A program made the position numbers and the translations under genes. This document shows positions 25,263 to 37,585 of a stretch of DNA of 64,000 bases, in pieces. The notes under the pieces are model-generated. The model was not told where the DNA came from. It saw only the letters and a program-made list of their open reading frames with translations, and did not search any database. The stretch is taken from positions 186,001 to 250,000 of the forward strand of contig CAJNYU010001005.1 of the NCBI GenBank assembly GCA_905331475.1. The letters run 5' to 3'. The DNA comes from Rotaria socialis (Eukaryota > Rotifera > Eurotatoria > Philodinida > Philodinidae). Positions within the stretch are counted from its first letter, which is position 1, and each line of letters begins with the position of its first letter.

Positions 25263-25559
25263 CAGAGAGGTGTAAGCTAACGCCTCGGTTGGCGTCGGCG
25301 ACGGCTCAAAATCTTTAGATACTATTTTAAAAAATTTTCGTAGTTTTGAAAATTATGTAACAAAAAAGGGAAAAATGATAATATAGAACGTTCTTATTAA
25401 CAGCTGGATTAGAAGAATCCAAAATACTGTTTCTAAGTATCGAAAATATTCAAAAATTTAGTATTTCTGCTTATATGACGGGGACGGTTCAAAAATTAGA
25501 AATCTTTTGGTTCGTTGGCGGCGGCGGCGGCTTAGCCGCTCGACTTACACCTCTATCTG
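25263..25559. mobile_element. MITE-like element with GAGGTGTAAG termini
   Basis: The left end CAGAGAGGTGTAAGC and the right end (minus strand CAGATAGAGGTGTAAGTC) are imperfect inverted copies 297 bases apart, with GC-rich subterminal runs (GGCGGCGGCGG at about 25517-25530) in an AT-rich setting. CAG-initial ends suggest a hAT-type element, but I could not find a target duplication, so the family is uncertain. Confidence 0.5.
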
Positions 25560-25587
25560 GGGATAATCCAAATTGGTAATCGGATTT

Positions 25588-25641
25588 TTCTGCAACGAAA
25601 TCAAAATTCTAATCGATTAAAATTTTGATTTTGTTGCAGAA
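25588..25641. repeat. Near-perfect 54-base palindrome
   Basis: Arms TTCTGCAAC...GTTGCAGAA meet at the centre TAATCGATTA without a loop; only a few base pairs mismatch over 27 positions. It sits between the MITE-like element and the 716-base inverted repeat. It may be the collapsed end of a mobile element. Confidence 0.8.
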
Positions 25642-25673
25642 CAATTCGCACAATTGTGATTCATGAATGTTAG

Positions 25674-26389
25674 CTCTTGTAGGACTCACACACGTAAGCT
25701 TAGTTATAGATTAAGAAAATGTTTTCAAGCAATATCAATCGTACAGATCAGATGGTGTCGTTTAGGCAAACTGAATCTCATCCGCACCGTTACTATGAAG
25801 TAGAGAAACTTGCAAAGTTTATCATCAGTGCTTATACGGAGCTAGTTAACTTTTGAGTCAAAGGAGGAAGTCATCTATAAGAATGCTTTTCAGACTTATC
25901 CCTATATTGTATAGGAATACGGTGAAGCCGCAAATTTCCCATAAGTTCTATTCTTAAAAAATACTATCAGCTCACCAGCGTCTACCGTTTCTAAATACCA
26001 TTGGAAAACTTTCAAAGTCGACTTTTTCATTCAAACTGAATACTTAAGCGGCGGAGAAGTAAAGTATCAGAAACAGTAGATGTTAGTGAGCTGATATTAT
26101 TTTTTTAAGAATAGAACTTATGGGAAATTTGCGGCTCCATCTTATATCTATACAATCGAGGGACAAGCCCGAAAAGAATCCTTATAAATGGCTTCCTCCT
26201 TTGACTCAAAAGTTAACTAGCTCCTAATAAAACACTGATGATAAATTTTGCAAGTTTCTCTACTTCATAGTAACAGTGCTGATGAGATTCAGTTTGCCTA
26301 AACGACACCATCTGATCTGTCCGATTGACATTCCTTGGAAACGTTTTCTTAATCTATAACTAAGCTTCCGTGTGTGAGCCCTACAAGAG
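25674..26389. mobile_element. 716-base imperfect inverted repeat (foldback-type element)
   Basis: The left arm (from CTCTTGTAGG at 25674 to about 25995) and the right arm (about 26070 to CCCTACAAGAG ending 26389) are inverted copies over roughly 325 bases each, with scattered substitutions and small indels, separated by about 70 bases. Matching landmarks include CACACACG, TCAGATGGTGTCGTTTAGGC and the AAGAATAGAACTTATGGGAAAT blocks read in opposite directions. No protein is encoded. A TA-type target duplication is possible but not certain. It fits a long-arm foldback or MITE and would form a cruciform or hairpin RNA. Confidence 0.8.
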
Positions 26390-28858
26390 TCATAAGTTTA
26401 ATCCATTTCTACAACTTGAATCTATTTCAATGCATTCTGAGATTATCTAAGTTACAGTGGTATATATTTCCAGTAGAATGGTGAGAGTAAGCTAAATAGA
26501 GACGTTTTAATATAAAATTCTAACTACGACCTGGTTTTATATGTGTTTCCTGCTTCTTTTTTTACCGAGTGATATTTATTGAAATTCCATTTTAACATAC
26601 AATTTACTGCAATTTCTTCTCTCATTTCTATCACGACTATTCATTGGAGCAGCCTCGACAAAATTCTCAAGAGCCCCTTTATTTTTCCTCACGTTAGAAA
26701 TCTTTAAGTAAAAGTGTTTATAATTTCAATTATTCATTAAGGACCATTAAAGAGAATATTTTATTATTAGATTCAAAATAAAAAAACAATGTAGTGACAT
26801 GTTTTCAATTGAACAAAAAAAGGCTAATATCACATTTGAGGAACTCGATGGGATGCTTTTTATCTGAAACTCAACTAGAAGTTCACATAAATTAAGAATT
26901 TTAAATATCTAGCAATAAATTCTTACATAATAGTATATCACAGTTCAACCGGAAACGCTGATCTATTTCTGTAATGAAAGCTTAAATATCTCTACTCTGT
27001 ATTCTTTGGTTGTCTGTTCACCTTTGAAAATTGGCTACTTCTGCAGTATCACGAGATAGCGTATTTAGACGGAGCCCAAGTACAATTTTGCTGTATATGA
27101 GAAAAAGGTATTGCATAAGAATGGTTTAAGTCCTATCAGAATAATGATCTAAAGTGAAGAAAGACTGTACAAAATCTTTCTATTATCTTGGTTCAACTAC
27201 TGTCTAAATCTTCATGATTTTCAGCGTACAAGTTTCTTTCAGCATTTAGTGACCTTCTGTAGAAAAAATAGCAAATCTTTCATGGTTCTCTAACGAATTC
27301 CTAACGATCAAAATCGAAAAAATCAAATATTTTAGCTAAGACTATTAACTATAAATCCCATGCAATATTTTCTTACCTGTTAATCAATTTTAGTCAATAA
27401 TCACTTGTTAATTAAATTAATGCATAAACATAGAAATCGAGCACTTCTTGTTGAGTGTCAAATGTTTACAACAAACTTTTACGATTTTTACATTTCTGAT
27501 GTTCAAAATATAATTATTAAAATCTCACAGATAGCCTAAATTTGAAGCTGCGATATAAAGTGTTTTGAACTTAGATGGCAATATGACAAAACCAATCAGT
27601 TAAAAATATTAAAATTCGATTGCGATTAACTAAAAATTTTTAATCGGTTTCAATTCGTCCTATGTAGATACTTAACGTTTTATACATATCACTGGTCTGA
27701 ATACATAGTATGGTCTGTAATGGTACCTTAGCTACTATGGTCTGTAATGGGCAAGCGTTGCTTTTTTCGTGTAGCCCGTAATTAAAAAAGAAAGAAATAG
27801 CAACCTAATTATTCAAGTTCCTAGTTAGCACAATTTTAAACTAATGTCTGTAATGGGGAGGTGGGAGCCACAAAAATCTCGCTTGCACCGCATTAGACAG
27901 TTACACCCAGTTTCTGATAGAAAAAATCTACAAGTATCAATCGATTCGAATTATTAAATTTTCAAATTAGGATAAATTTTAAACTTTTGCTTTTTTGCCT
28001 TACTTATATTACAGCCTCAATTCGAATTATAAAGTTTATAAATAGAATAAAATTTATCTTTATCTTTTGCCTGTGCACAATAGGATTTTTGGAAAATTTG
28101 ATTTATATTCGAACTCGAATTAGGCAGATACTCAGATGAAAAGCTATTGTTAAAAAAAGAAACTGTCATCTGTGGGCTATTTTGATAAGTGGAAACAAAA
28201 GAAAATAGAAGTATTTGTACCCGTGAACAAATATTCGAACTAAATAAAACTTTTAAAATCTATCTGAATCATAGTCAAACAGAAATACAATTTTCCTATA
28301 ATCAGATTTAAAACTAATTAATATGACTTCTTAAAAATATCAATTCACGATTGGAACGCGTTAACTCTTTAATTTTTTTCGCAGCTAGATAAGACAAAAA
28401 TTAAAGAACGATTCAAATTTAACGAAAAACCTATTATATTACGATCAATCGGAGTTATGAAATATTCTATGCAGAAACATCTGATGTAATTTTTATTTTC
28501 TATTCATGTCGAATGAATTACTTGCGATGATTTAACATTATTACAGCATGCGCATGATACGTGGTATAAGTTAGAAGAGTATTTAAACAAAGATCAAATT
28601 TCTTTGCTTCTGTCAATATTCAAAAAGAATCATTTCAAAAGATCTTAATTGTTCCGATGAATACTTATCACTCATAGTACAATTAAATCTAATATGAATT
28701 GTTGTGCTCCTATTTCCTTTATTAAAGATGAAAAAAACAAAACAAAAAAGAGATATGTTAAACATTGAACGCTAAACAAATATTTCATATAAAAGAAAAC
28801 TAATCAAACAGACTGTTCGCTTTTGATGGTAATGATTTAATAATATGTTTCACTATTA
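26390..28858. other. Intergenic region
   Basis: About 2.5 kb, AT-rich, without a supported exon. A repeated phrase TGGTCTGTAATGG occurs at about 27710 and 27739, with a relative (GTCTGTAATGGGG) at about 27845, suggesting decayed repeats. This lies 3' of the minus-strand EGF/mucin gene. Confidence 0.45.
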
Positions 28859-30725
28859 TTATCGTTCACCATCATCATTATTGTTTACTGGATGAAGTAC
28901 TTCATCCATGTCCAACCGTTCTAATGACATTGTTGATAAACTTTTCTCACGAATTACTAATGATAGCCTTGGTGTTGTTGATGTAGGAGATGTTGTTGTT
29001 GGTTTTGTTGTCGTCATTGTCGTTGTTGTAGCAGGAGTTGTCGTCGTTGATTTTGTCGTCATCGTTGTCGTCGTAGTAGGAATTGTAGTCGTTGGTTTTG
29101 TCGTCGTTGTCGTCGTAGCAGGAGTTGTCGTTTTTGTTGTTGTTGTTGTCGTTGTTATTGATGATGACGATGAATTAATTTGCTCTTTGATCCAAGAAAG
29201 AAGCTCATTTACGGGGTAGTTACCAGATGATGAGTTTGATGCTGATGTTAAAGCTGCTTCAACAGCTTTTGGCGATGATAATGATGATGCATCAGGTAAA
29301 ATATGAGATAAAAGTTGTTGACATAATTGATAAAGAAATTGATCACGTTCATATTGAGAATTATTAAGCATATCGATTAATTTATCAGTTATTAACGATT
29401 GCATTGTTGTAGTTTTAGTTGGAAATGATGTTTGTTCTGATGAATTGAATTGACTACTATAATTTTGAATCGATGAATAATTACTTGTTTCATACGAAGT
29501 ATCATTCATAGTTTGTGAAGTAGTATTCATAATTAAATTGTTAGAATCAGTGCTGTTATTGATTTGTTCTGTTGAGTTTCGTATAATTTCATGGGTAAAA
29601 GGAGTTGTAATATTATTATCACTGTTGTAAGTTGATCCTGGTAAAGTCGTGGAAGTTATCATTTTATTGTTTTTTTCAGTAGTATTAATGAACTGTTGTC
29701 TTTCGGTGATATTCAAAGGGTTAGTTTGATTGTGTTCTAATGATACTGTCAACATGTCATCAACCGTCATTAAAGGTGATAAGGTTGTTTTGATACTTTC
29801 TGTTGTAAACATTTGTGTCTTTGAAGTCATATTTGTTTCATTATTATATGTATTGGCTTCGGTTGTTTGAAATGTTTGAGAAGTTATTTCTGTAGTATCT
29901 TGCTTGTACATTTTCGTTGGTGATACCGTGCTGATTTCGGGAAATATTTTTTCAAGTTGAATATCTTCAGCTCGTATAACATTTTCTTGTTCAGTTGTGG
30001 CACCTGGTTCAGTAACAACATTTAATTTCAACGACGTTGGTAATGTAGTATCAAGCAGTGGTGTACTACTTGTTTTTGATAGATTCGTCGCATTGAATCG
30101 GTCACTAACAGGAGTACCTGTTGATTTACCACTATTTTTTAAACGATATGCTTCTTGTAGTATATCGAAAAGAACTCGTGTATGTACAGGAATAAGTGCT
30201 GCAAGTCACGAAAGAAAAACGTGATTATCATATGGGAAAAAATAAAGGATAGGTCGACGTATTGTTTACTTACATGACCATACGGATGGATCATCTTTCG
30301 GTACATGTTCTTCACATAAAGGACCCACATAATCAAAATAACATCGACATTCAAAAGAAGTTAAACCTGTTTCAACACATAAACCTCGATTACCACAAGG
30401 ACTTTCTTGGCAAATACCTAAGCAGAACAATTGCTAAAATATATTCTCTTTTAAAATAAACTTTCATACCAAGTCGTTTTTCACATAGAGCTCCACTGTA
30501 ATTCATAGGACACACACAAAGATAAGTATACGCTGAACCAAAACATGAACCTCCGTTCATACATGGCATCGACCAGCAAAGATTACCTTAAAACAAAACG
30601 ATGGATATATTTTTTTTAAACATTCATTTTAACATATGTTTTTTACCTGTAATCCAATTGGCATCGACAAAATACATCATTTTAGTGACTACAATCAGTA
30701 GCCACCGGAAGTATGTTACGTTCAT
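28859..30725 (-). CDS. Secreted EGF-like and mucin-like protein
   Basis: Four exons in frame: 30725-30647, 30586-30470, 30417-30274, 30198-28859; 559 residues. The signal peptide is MNVTYFRWLLIVVTKMMYFV. Two EGF modules each occupy one phase-1 exon: CWSMPCMNGGSCFG...CVCPMNYSGALC and CQESPCGNRGLC...CRCYFDYVGPLC. The long last exon encodes a Ser/Thr/Asn-rich stalk with many NXS/T sites and, near the C-terminus, tandem Thr/Pro repeats of the TTTTTMTTTKPTTT type, a mucin-like O-glycosylation zone. No transmembrane helix follows, so it is probably secreted or matrix-associated. The function is not predictable beyond that. The Thr tract makes the opposite strand look open (28908-29219), which is a shadow. 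Confidence 0.82.
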
Positions 30726-32287
30726 AATGTCACTTGAAGAATGATCGAACAAATTATGTTTATTATCATCACTATTGATGATAGATATATATCACCATCA
30801 TCTAGTATTGTTCGACAAAAGACAAAAAAATGTATACGCTTGGATCGAATAACACACACTTGTATGAGGTCAACTGATGCTATGTGGAATGACTACACGT
30901 ATTTACAATGTATGCGAGCAATACAGGAGTACATATACTAGTTGAGGCAGAGGCGGAGCGTGCAAATGCGTGCGACAGTCAGCTTGGATTAGTTTATTCA
31001 GGGATCATATAATGAGAGGAAAAGCTATATATGTATATGTATATATATTTATACATATGATCCCTTTCTTTATCAGTCTATTGCTATAATGAAAGAGAAA
31101 TAGAGAGAAACTGAATTTGTCTCAAACAAAAGAGAGAGAAAAAGTAAGAACAAAGAAAAGTGTAAGAATCAATAGTATTGTCGTTTCAAAACGGAATTGT
31201 TCTTGATTGTTATGAATATAATCATAGTTTACGTCTGTTTGTAAACATTTACGTAACATATATCAGAATATTAAGCACAAATACTGTATCATTGTTAATG
31301 AAACAGTATCTTACAATTTTAATAAGCTTTTCATGTTCGATTATGTAAACGATTAACATTACGCCAAATGTGATACCATAAAAAGCAAACGGATCAAATT
31401 AGAGGAAAAAAATACTGTTTCTCATTCGATTCAGGTCCATTATTTAACAAACGATACGTGATCTTGTCAGAAATTAAACATTGTTTTTCAATAAGTTCAT
31501 ATTACGCTATTGAACAAAGCGGTTCATACGAAACAATTTTTACAACGTAATCGATCGTCAATAGGAATCGAATTATTCTTTAGCTGTGAAGATATGTTTT
31601 ATCAGGAGACAAAGAGCTATTCAAGATTATTCCGATCACATGGTTGTCGCACGCACTAACACACGTCTCGGTTAGATTGCATCATACCATTGATTAGAAT
31701 AATCTGATAGAGACACATCACAACAACGATTTCATACATTTGAAACGTGCTTTTAAATCCAAATCCGCAGATTATAGCACATCTATAATACATCAGTATG
31801 AAGTAACCAGTGAAATATTCGACAAGAATAGTTAACTAATCTTAATAGTAGGAATTCATTGAATGTGTTATATTATCTTCTGTTTTTTTTCTCTCTAAAT
31901 TATTCCAATCAACAAATTTGATAAAATGCTAAGAACCGTCTGTATTTGTATTATGTAAGAAAAAAATCCATCATATCAAGAGTGCAAAAATAGGTTAGAA
32001 CAAGAGCAACCAAACATACAAATACACGAGCAAACAAGCTGTACATAAACGTGGAACGATAACAAAAAAAATAGGAAGTACACCGTATCATATATTCTTC
32101 TTTTTTCTTTCAAGTATCTAAGTATATATCTGACTAAATATGAGAAAAAAAAATGTTTGCATATCAAAGAGAACAGTTTGATGAATAAAAATCGATCATT
32201 TGTTCCACGTTTTTATCTAGTAGCTTGATCATCGATAGAACTAGACAGAAAGAAAATGAAATAATATTTAACATTTGACTTTATTTG
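30726..32287. other. Intergenic region
   Basis: About 1.6 kb between two minus-strand genes. AT-rich with a TATATGTATATG-type tract near 31025-31060. No exon supported. Confidence 0.5.
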
Positions 32288-34282
32288 TTACATTGGTTGA
32301 TTTATTTCATCGACGTTAGGCATTTCAATCGTGTCTATTAATTCTTGCTTATTGTTTTCATTTTCTTCGTCGAATTGATGTAGATTACGACGCCATGTAC
32401 GTAGTTGACCATCGAAACAGCGTCGTGAACATTTACGATATTTATTTGGTGATGTTGGATGTTCACGTCGACGTTGTTTTCTATTTATAAAAAACACATG
32501 AGATCATGCGATGTTTGCTTAAAAGTGTATATCATACTTTATTGGATATTTAGCAATATAAACTGCATAAGAATCAGACATTTTCCCTTTTAAAATTTCT
32601 TTGGTACGTTGACGTAATGTATGTGGATCACTTTCGACTTCTTGTAAAATTTCATCTTCAGTCATATTAGTATATTTAGGAAATGTTTTCAAATAACGAA
32701 TATAACTGAAATTAAAAAAAATGTATTGAATAAAATCGAAAAGCTTTACAATTTCTTCTAATACTTACTTAAATAAATATTCAAGCTCAAGTTCTTCAAT
32801 GTCAGCGATGATTTTCGGCTCATCACTAAAATAACGTTCCGAAGCGCGTGCAATGTGTGATAAAGCACGTTTACGACTAAAATAAAAAGAAAAGGAGCAC
32901 GTAATTTATTTTTCTCTCCAATAGAAACAGTAGAAATATTTCTACTTCGCAATAGTCTATATACTTAAATGAAACTGATTATGGTTTGCACAGATGATCA
33001 AATTCTCTATCAGAAACATTTCATAGGTAGACTATGAAAGGGTTGCTGTTTTCTTTTTAGATTTTTCTTTCAAAATTATATAAGCATTATGTATGAATAC
33101 TATGGTGAATTTTGACAACTTGAATCGTTATTTAAGATGATATTGGGATTTAAGCCCAAAACTTAGTTTGGTGAAATAATATGTTAGCCCTAAAATTTTG
33201 ACCAATTGTGCGAAAAATAAAAAAACATGTGTAATCACCTTGCATCACTACCAGCCATATCGGATTTAGCACGTATCAATGAACGACCACTGCCAGTTTT
33301 TTGTTTTTGATTCATAACGCTAACACTTTTACGTAGAGTTATACGATCGTTCGAATTTGTTTGTGTCCTATTTGTTGATAGTGCTGCATTTTCACATAAA
33401 GCTGTTTTAAGAGCTGAATCAGCACGGACACTCAATTCAAAGAGGGCATCGATCGATGCTCGACCAGCAGTTGTTGAGGCTGACGGTTCATTGCTAAAAG
33501 AGAAATTATTTAAAATTTCATTTATACTCTTTCTAGCCATTGAAACATACTCATTTGGTGTCCAATCCAGTGTTGTTGTTTTAAATGAAATTTTTTGATT
33601 GATTCGAGTAGGTTGTTGTTCATTTAATTTATCTTCATTTTCACCACTTTCTAAAATAGGCATTAGTTTAACTTGTGATTGGCCTGCTTGAGATGTTTCA
33701 TCCAGAATAAGTCCATTGCTAGACTTTTTAATTAACGACGTAGTTGTTGTTGTTGTTGTATTGGCTTTATTGGAATCACGTGTGCTGTTCAAACAAAGAG
33801 TACATCAAATATTTACATTTTAAAATAGAAATGAATTTACTCAGTTTTCCATGCCGATACACTACTTCCTGAATCCATTGAACTATGAAAAACACCAGCG
33901 GACATCGACCGTGAAGCGAACGTACGACACGATCTATTGTTGACATTACGAATATTTATTGTGCTATCATTGCTCGTCGGCGATCTAGATAAAAAAATTA
34001 GAATATAAATATGATTGGGACTATTAGAAAATAACAAACCTAGCACGATTGAAGCCAGAATGAGTAGCTGAAGCATACTGTTGTTGTGCAACATTATCGA
34101 TTTGTACTTCCTATGAAAACTTGATAAATAGTAAAAGTCCAATAGATTAGAAAGAAAATAAAACGTACCCGAGCTGCTTTAGGTACCCATAAATCCAATG
34201 AAAAAAGAATCTTTTGAACTTGTGCATCAAGTCCATAATCCGAACAAAGACCCATCAATTGCTTTATACTATAAGTCACCAT
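32288..34282 (-). CDS. SLBP: Histone RNA hairpin (stem-loop) binding protein
   Basis: Seven exons in frame: 34282-34169, 34110-34040, 33984-33841, 33784-33239, 32876-32769, 32705-32538, 32480-32288; 447 residues (human 270). The RNA-binding domain at about 352-422 is diagnostic: DPHTLRQRTKEILKGK, then SDSYAVYIAKYP, then TSPNKYRKCSRRCFDGQLRT and WRRNLHQFD. It matches the TPNK...YSRRSWDxQIKxWR pattern of SLBP with Ser inserted in the TPNK motif. SLBP binds the 3' stem-loop of replication-dependent histone mRNAs for processing, export and translation. The N-terminal 330 residues are long, Ser/Thr-rich and low-complexity, with a Thr run in exon 4. The first residues contain YSIKQLM, which fits the eIF4E-binding consensus YxxxxL-hydrophobic. 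Confidence 0.88.
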
Positions 34283-34629
34283 TCTTATGACTTGTATGTA
34301 GTTGAAGAGAAAAATCTATGTAAATATACTATCCAAATCCGAATAAACTGATCGACAACGGCGAAAAAGTGTAACAAAGACTTGAAAAAAGCCTCTCTTT
34401 CTTTCTATTCGTATAATATATTCACCAATGGTACACAGAGAAAATGTCAAGCATGCGCTCTCTATCCCATGCTCTATTGTGTAGAGGTCAAATTTCTGAT
34501 TGGTTGATCCATCATGAAAATCATGATCAAATGGTATATGAACTCAGTATAAACAAAGGTAGAGTTTGTCATCTGTCGATGAAGTACTAGTAAATTTGAG
34601 CGTTTTTGAAATTTCGTCGTTCACAGAGA
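34283..34629. other. Divergent promoter region between SLBP and DPF
   Basis: A 347-base gap between head-to-head genes (SLBP minus, DPF plus). It probably holds both promoters. A TTCGTCGTTCACAG acceptor-like site ends at about 34625, four bases before the DPF start codon. Confidence 0.5.
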
Positions 34630-36832
34630 ATGATTGATTTATTACCATCACGTGTGATGCGTGCATTTGGTTCGGAAGTATCTTATTCGGATGCAGTATC
34701 AAGTGTAAATAAATTTAATGCACGCCTTTTACGTGAACGACGTATTCGTTTGCGTTTACCATTTGTTGATTCACAAACGCATATCATTCAAACACCAACA
34801 CAAAATCACCTATGGAAACATCCAACTCAACGTCTTATGCCAACTCGTCATGATCAAGTAGCATCATACGCTAGAAAACAGTGGCATAAAAAAAGACCCA
34901 ATCCACCATCTTCTATAGCACAATCTCAATCGGCAACAACTGTAAATGGTACTAATGAACAACCATCTGATCCATCGCCTATTAAAAATGGGCCTGTCAA
35001 TGGAGTAATACCAACACTGAACGAAGATGATCCACGTATTCTTGTACGAGCTGGCGATCTGGGTAAGTACTATTAAGAAAATAAAAAGCATTGAAGATAT
35101 TGTTTCTAATATTTCTTTTTTTTTTGTTTTGAATTATAGGAATGTCAGATGCAGATGTTCATGCTATTGCTACTGTTGAAAATCCAAGTATGTCAGGTGG
35201 TCGATTTACAGGTGGATCTAGTGATGATTCATCACAATCATCGGTACCACCGATGACTGGTCTTGTGCAACCTCAACAACCTCACTGGCCGCAACATAAT
35301 ACAGCGCATAATCATCATCATCTTCATTCAAGTAATTATGTTCTTGATGGTGATGATGATCTCGATGATTTTGATTATGATGATTATGGTGGTGGTAGTG
35401 GACCAGGCACACCTGGTGGTCCAGCATCACCTGTGTCTGCAACCACAACACGTTCTAAACGTGGTAGTTCAACAAAGCGATTGTCACAAACTGGTGCAAG
35501 AAAGAGTGGTAAGAAGCATCAAAAGAAAAAAAGCATACAAATATTTTCTTCATCGCTTTTATTTTTATAGGTGGTGGCAGTTCTGGTAGTAGTGGAATGA
35601 ATAATAATACGCCTCCAACTGGTAACCGCCGTCAACAATATACATTGGCTGAATTACCATTCGTCTGTGAATTTTGTCCAGCACGTTACAAGACAAAACC
35701 AGGTCTACAATATCATTTAGCTAAACATAAAGAAACAAATACAGATTATCGACCATCACCAACAACACCTTCGACAGCTGATAGTGGTGGATCATCATCA
35801 TCATCGAATGCACCACCAACGCTTATGAAACCAAAATATATGAATCCACCTCATGACCAACAACAACATCCAATGTATTCGAATCAACCTCCAACCGGTG
35901 GTCCTATGCCACATAATAATCCTGGTAAGTATAATCTTGATATAAAACAAATTCTATGTTGATTTATTTAAGGTGGACATTTACCTCCGCCTGGTGGTGC
36001 TCCTCCGAATATGTCGGGACCTCCTTATCAAATGAATCAACATCACCCACAACAACCACCAATGTATCCAATGCCGCCGCAATCATATCATCAAGGAATG
36101 CCTCCATCAGCGTCAATGCCACTTACTGTAGCTGCTCTATCTGGTTCATCACCTGCAAGTGGTGTACCACATTATTCTCAACAACAACAACAACAACAGC
36201 AGCAGCAGCAACAACAACAACAACAACAAATGATGCATCAACAGCGTATGATGATGATGCAACAGCAGCAAATGAAGCAATATCAGCAGCAGCAACAACA
36301 ACAACACCAACAGCAACATCAACAACTACCAAAACCACCTAATTCAATGGCTACTACAGCAGCAGGTATTACTACTGGTATTCAATGCGATTTCTGTGGT
36401 GGCGATGAACAAGAAAACAAAACAACTAAATTACCAGAACAAATGATAACTTGCAAAGTAATTTGAGAGAAAAAAATGATTGCCGAATTCTTATTAGATT
36501 ATATTTCTTTAGGATTGTGGTGGTTCTGCACATCCAACGTGCCTTAAATTTACTCCTAATATGGTTCGTCAGGTTAAAACTTATGCATGGCAATGCATGG
36601 AATGTAAAACATGTACAGAATGTGGTAATTCTGAAAATGATTCAGAACTTTTATTTTGTGACGATTGTGATCGGTGAGTCTTTCGGTTGAATACTGAGAA
36701 TATATAGATTAAATTTTTTTATTTCATAGTGGTTATCATATGTACTGCTGTTCGCCACCTCTATCGAAAGCACCTGAAGGTGATTGGCGTTGTAAATTAT
36801 GCTGTGCACAGTTTGGCGAACTTCAATCTTGA
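34630..36832 (+). CDS. DPF: DPF/requiem-family double-PHD chromatin reader (BAF45-type)
   Basis: Six exons in frame: 34630-35062, 35140-35508, 35571-35924, 35973-36457, 36513-36673, 36730-36832; 634 residues (human DPF2 391). The N-terminal Requiem domain reads [20 protein letters not shown] then LPFVDSQT and [10 protein letters not shown]. An acidic [14 protein letters not shown] block precedes a single C2H2 finger, [19 protein letters not shown] (about 298-320). The tandem PHD fingers occupy about 521-630 (CDFCGG...[15 protein letters not shown], then [33 protein letters not shown]). The family is a subunit of BAF/SWI-SNF complexes and reads acylated histone H3. A Gln/Met/His/Pro-rich insert of about 130 residues lies between the C2H2 and PHD fingers and explains the extra length. 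I cannot assign it to DPF1, 2 or 3. Confidence 0.93.
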
Positions 36833-37405
36833 TTTCTTCATTATTTGTCGTTTTTTTTTTGTTTTCCATAATTCTGTATGTGCTTGTGTGTTAAATCTCT
36901 CGAATGTTGTATGTCAGTCTACATTATCTCTGTTCGTATTATATTCTCATCTTTTTCTTTTCTTTAATAGAATATAACGATTATTCATTTTTTTTTCTTT
37001 TTTTTTGTTATACAGTCATTGTAAAAAGACAACATATATGTTCTTTTCGTCGGCATCTCATTTGAACGACGATTTTAAAATAAATATAAGGACGAAATCC
37101 TTTTATTGTCTTGTATAAAAATAACAGCATTAGTATTCAGTTAATTGAAGAAGTCGAAAGTTTATTGAGTGTAAAATATTAGTCAAAAATAAATTCCAAA
37201 AAAATCAACAATCATTCAACGATTATTTTGAAAGGAAAGTATGTTGTTACTTTTGATACTGCCGGAGAAAAAAATTTAAAACCCGAACCAGCTGCTTTTG
37301 TTAATCAGAAAGGCATTGTTGATGTTAGATGTGATACGTTTGTAACGTGCTTATCATATTTGTAGAAGCAAGGAGGTGGGTCCTGATATCTACTTGTATG
37401 CTTCA
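36833..37405. other. 3' flank of DPF and short intergenic region
   Basis: T-rich sequence following the DPF stop, probably its 3'UTR, then AT-rich DNA to the next transposon. No exon seen. Confidence 0.5.
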
Positions 37406-37585
37406 CAGCGATGTAGCCAGGATTTTCTGAAGTGGAAGGGGGAATCAAATATTTTTATTGTACATTAACACATAATAACTAATTTTTATTGACATTTGAT
37501 TAATACCATGTACAATAAATGGAAATTTTCGTGAAAATTTCCATTTATTGTTTTCAGGGAGGGGGGGGGGCTAAGTACGTCACCG
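37406..37585. mobile_element. hAT-like MITE (180 bp) with internal perfect hairpin
   Basis: The left end CAGCGATGTAGCCAGG and the right end (minus strand CGGTGACGTACTTAGCC) are related inverted ends. They are flanked by 8-base direct repeats ATGCTTCA (37398-37405) and ATACTTCA (37586-37593), 7 of 8 matching. Inside, 37513-37530 and 37533-37550 are a perfect 18-base inverted repeat with a 2-base loop. A G-rich run lies near the right end. No coding content, so non-autonomous. Confidence 0.65.

Noticed and set aside
28908-29219. Val/Asp-rich open frame on the plus strand
   Set aside because: It is the antisense of the Thr-repeat codons of the mucin-like gene.
34606-34629. Upstream extension of the DPF frame
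   Set aside because: It would start at TTG and crosses a likely splice acceptor; the ATG at 34630 fits the Requiem domain start.
36123-36338. Val/Ala-rich minus-strand frame and a Thr/Ala plus frame at the same place
   Set aside because: Shadows of the DPF Gln-rich repeat in other frames.
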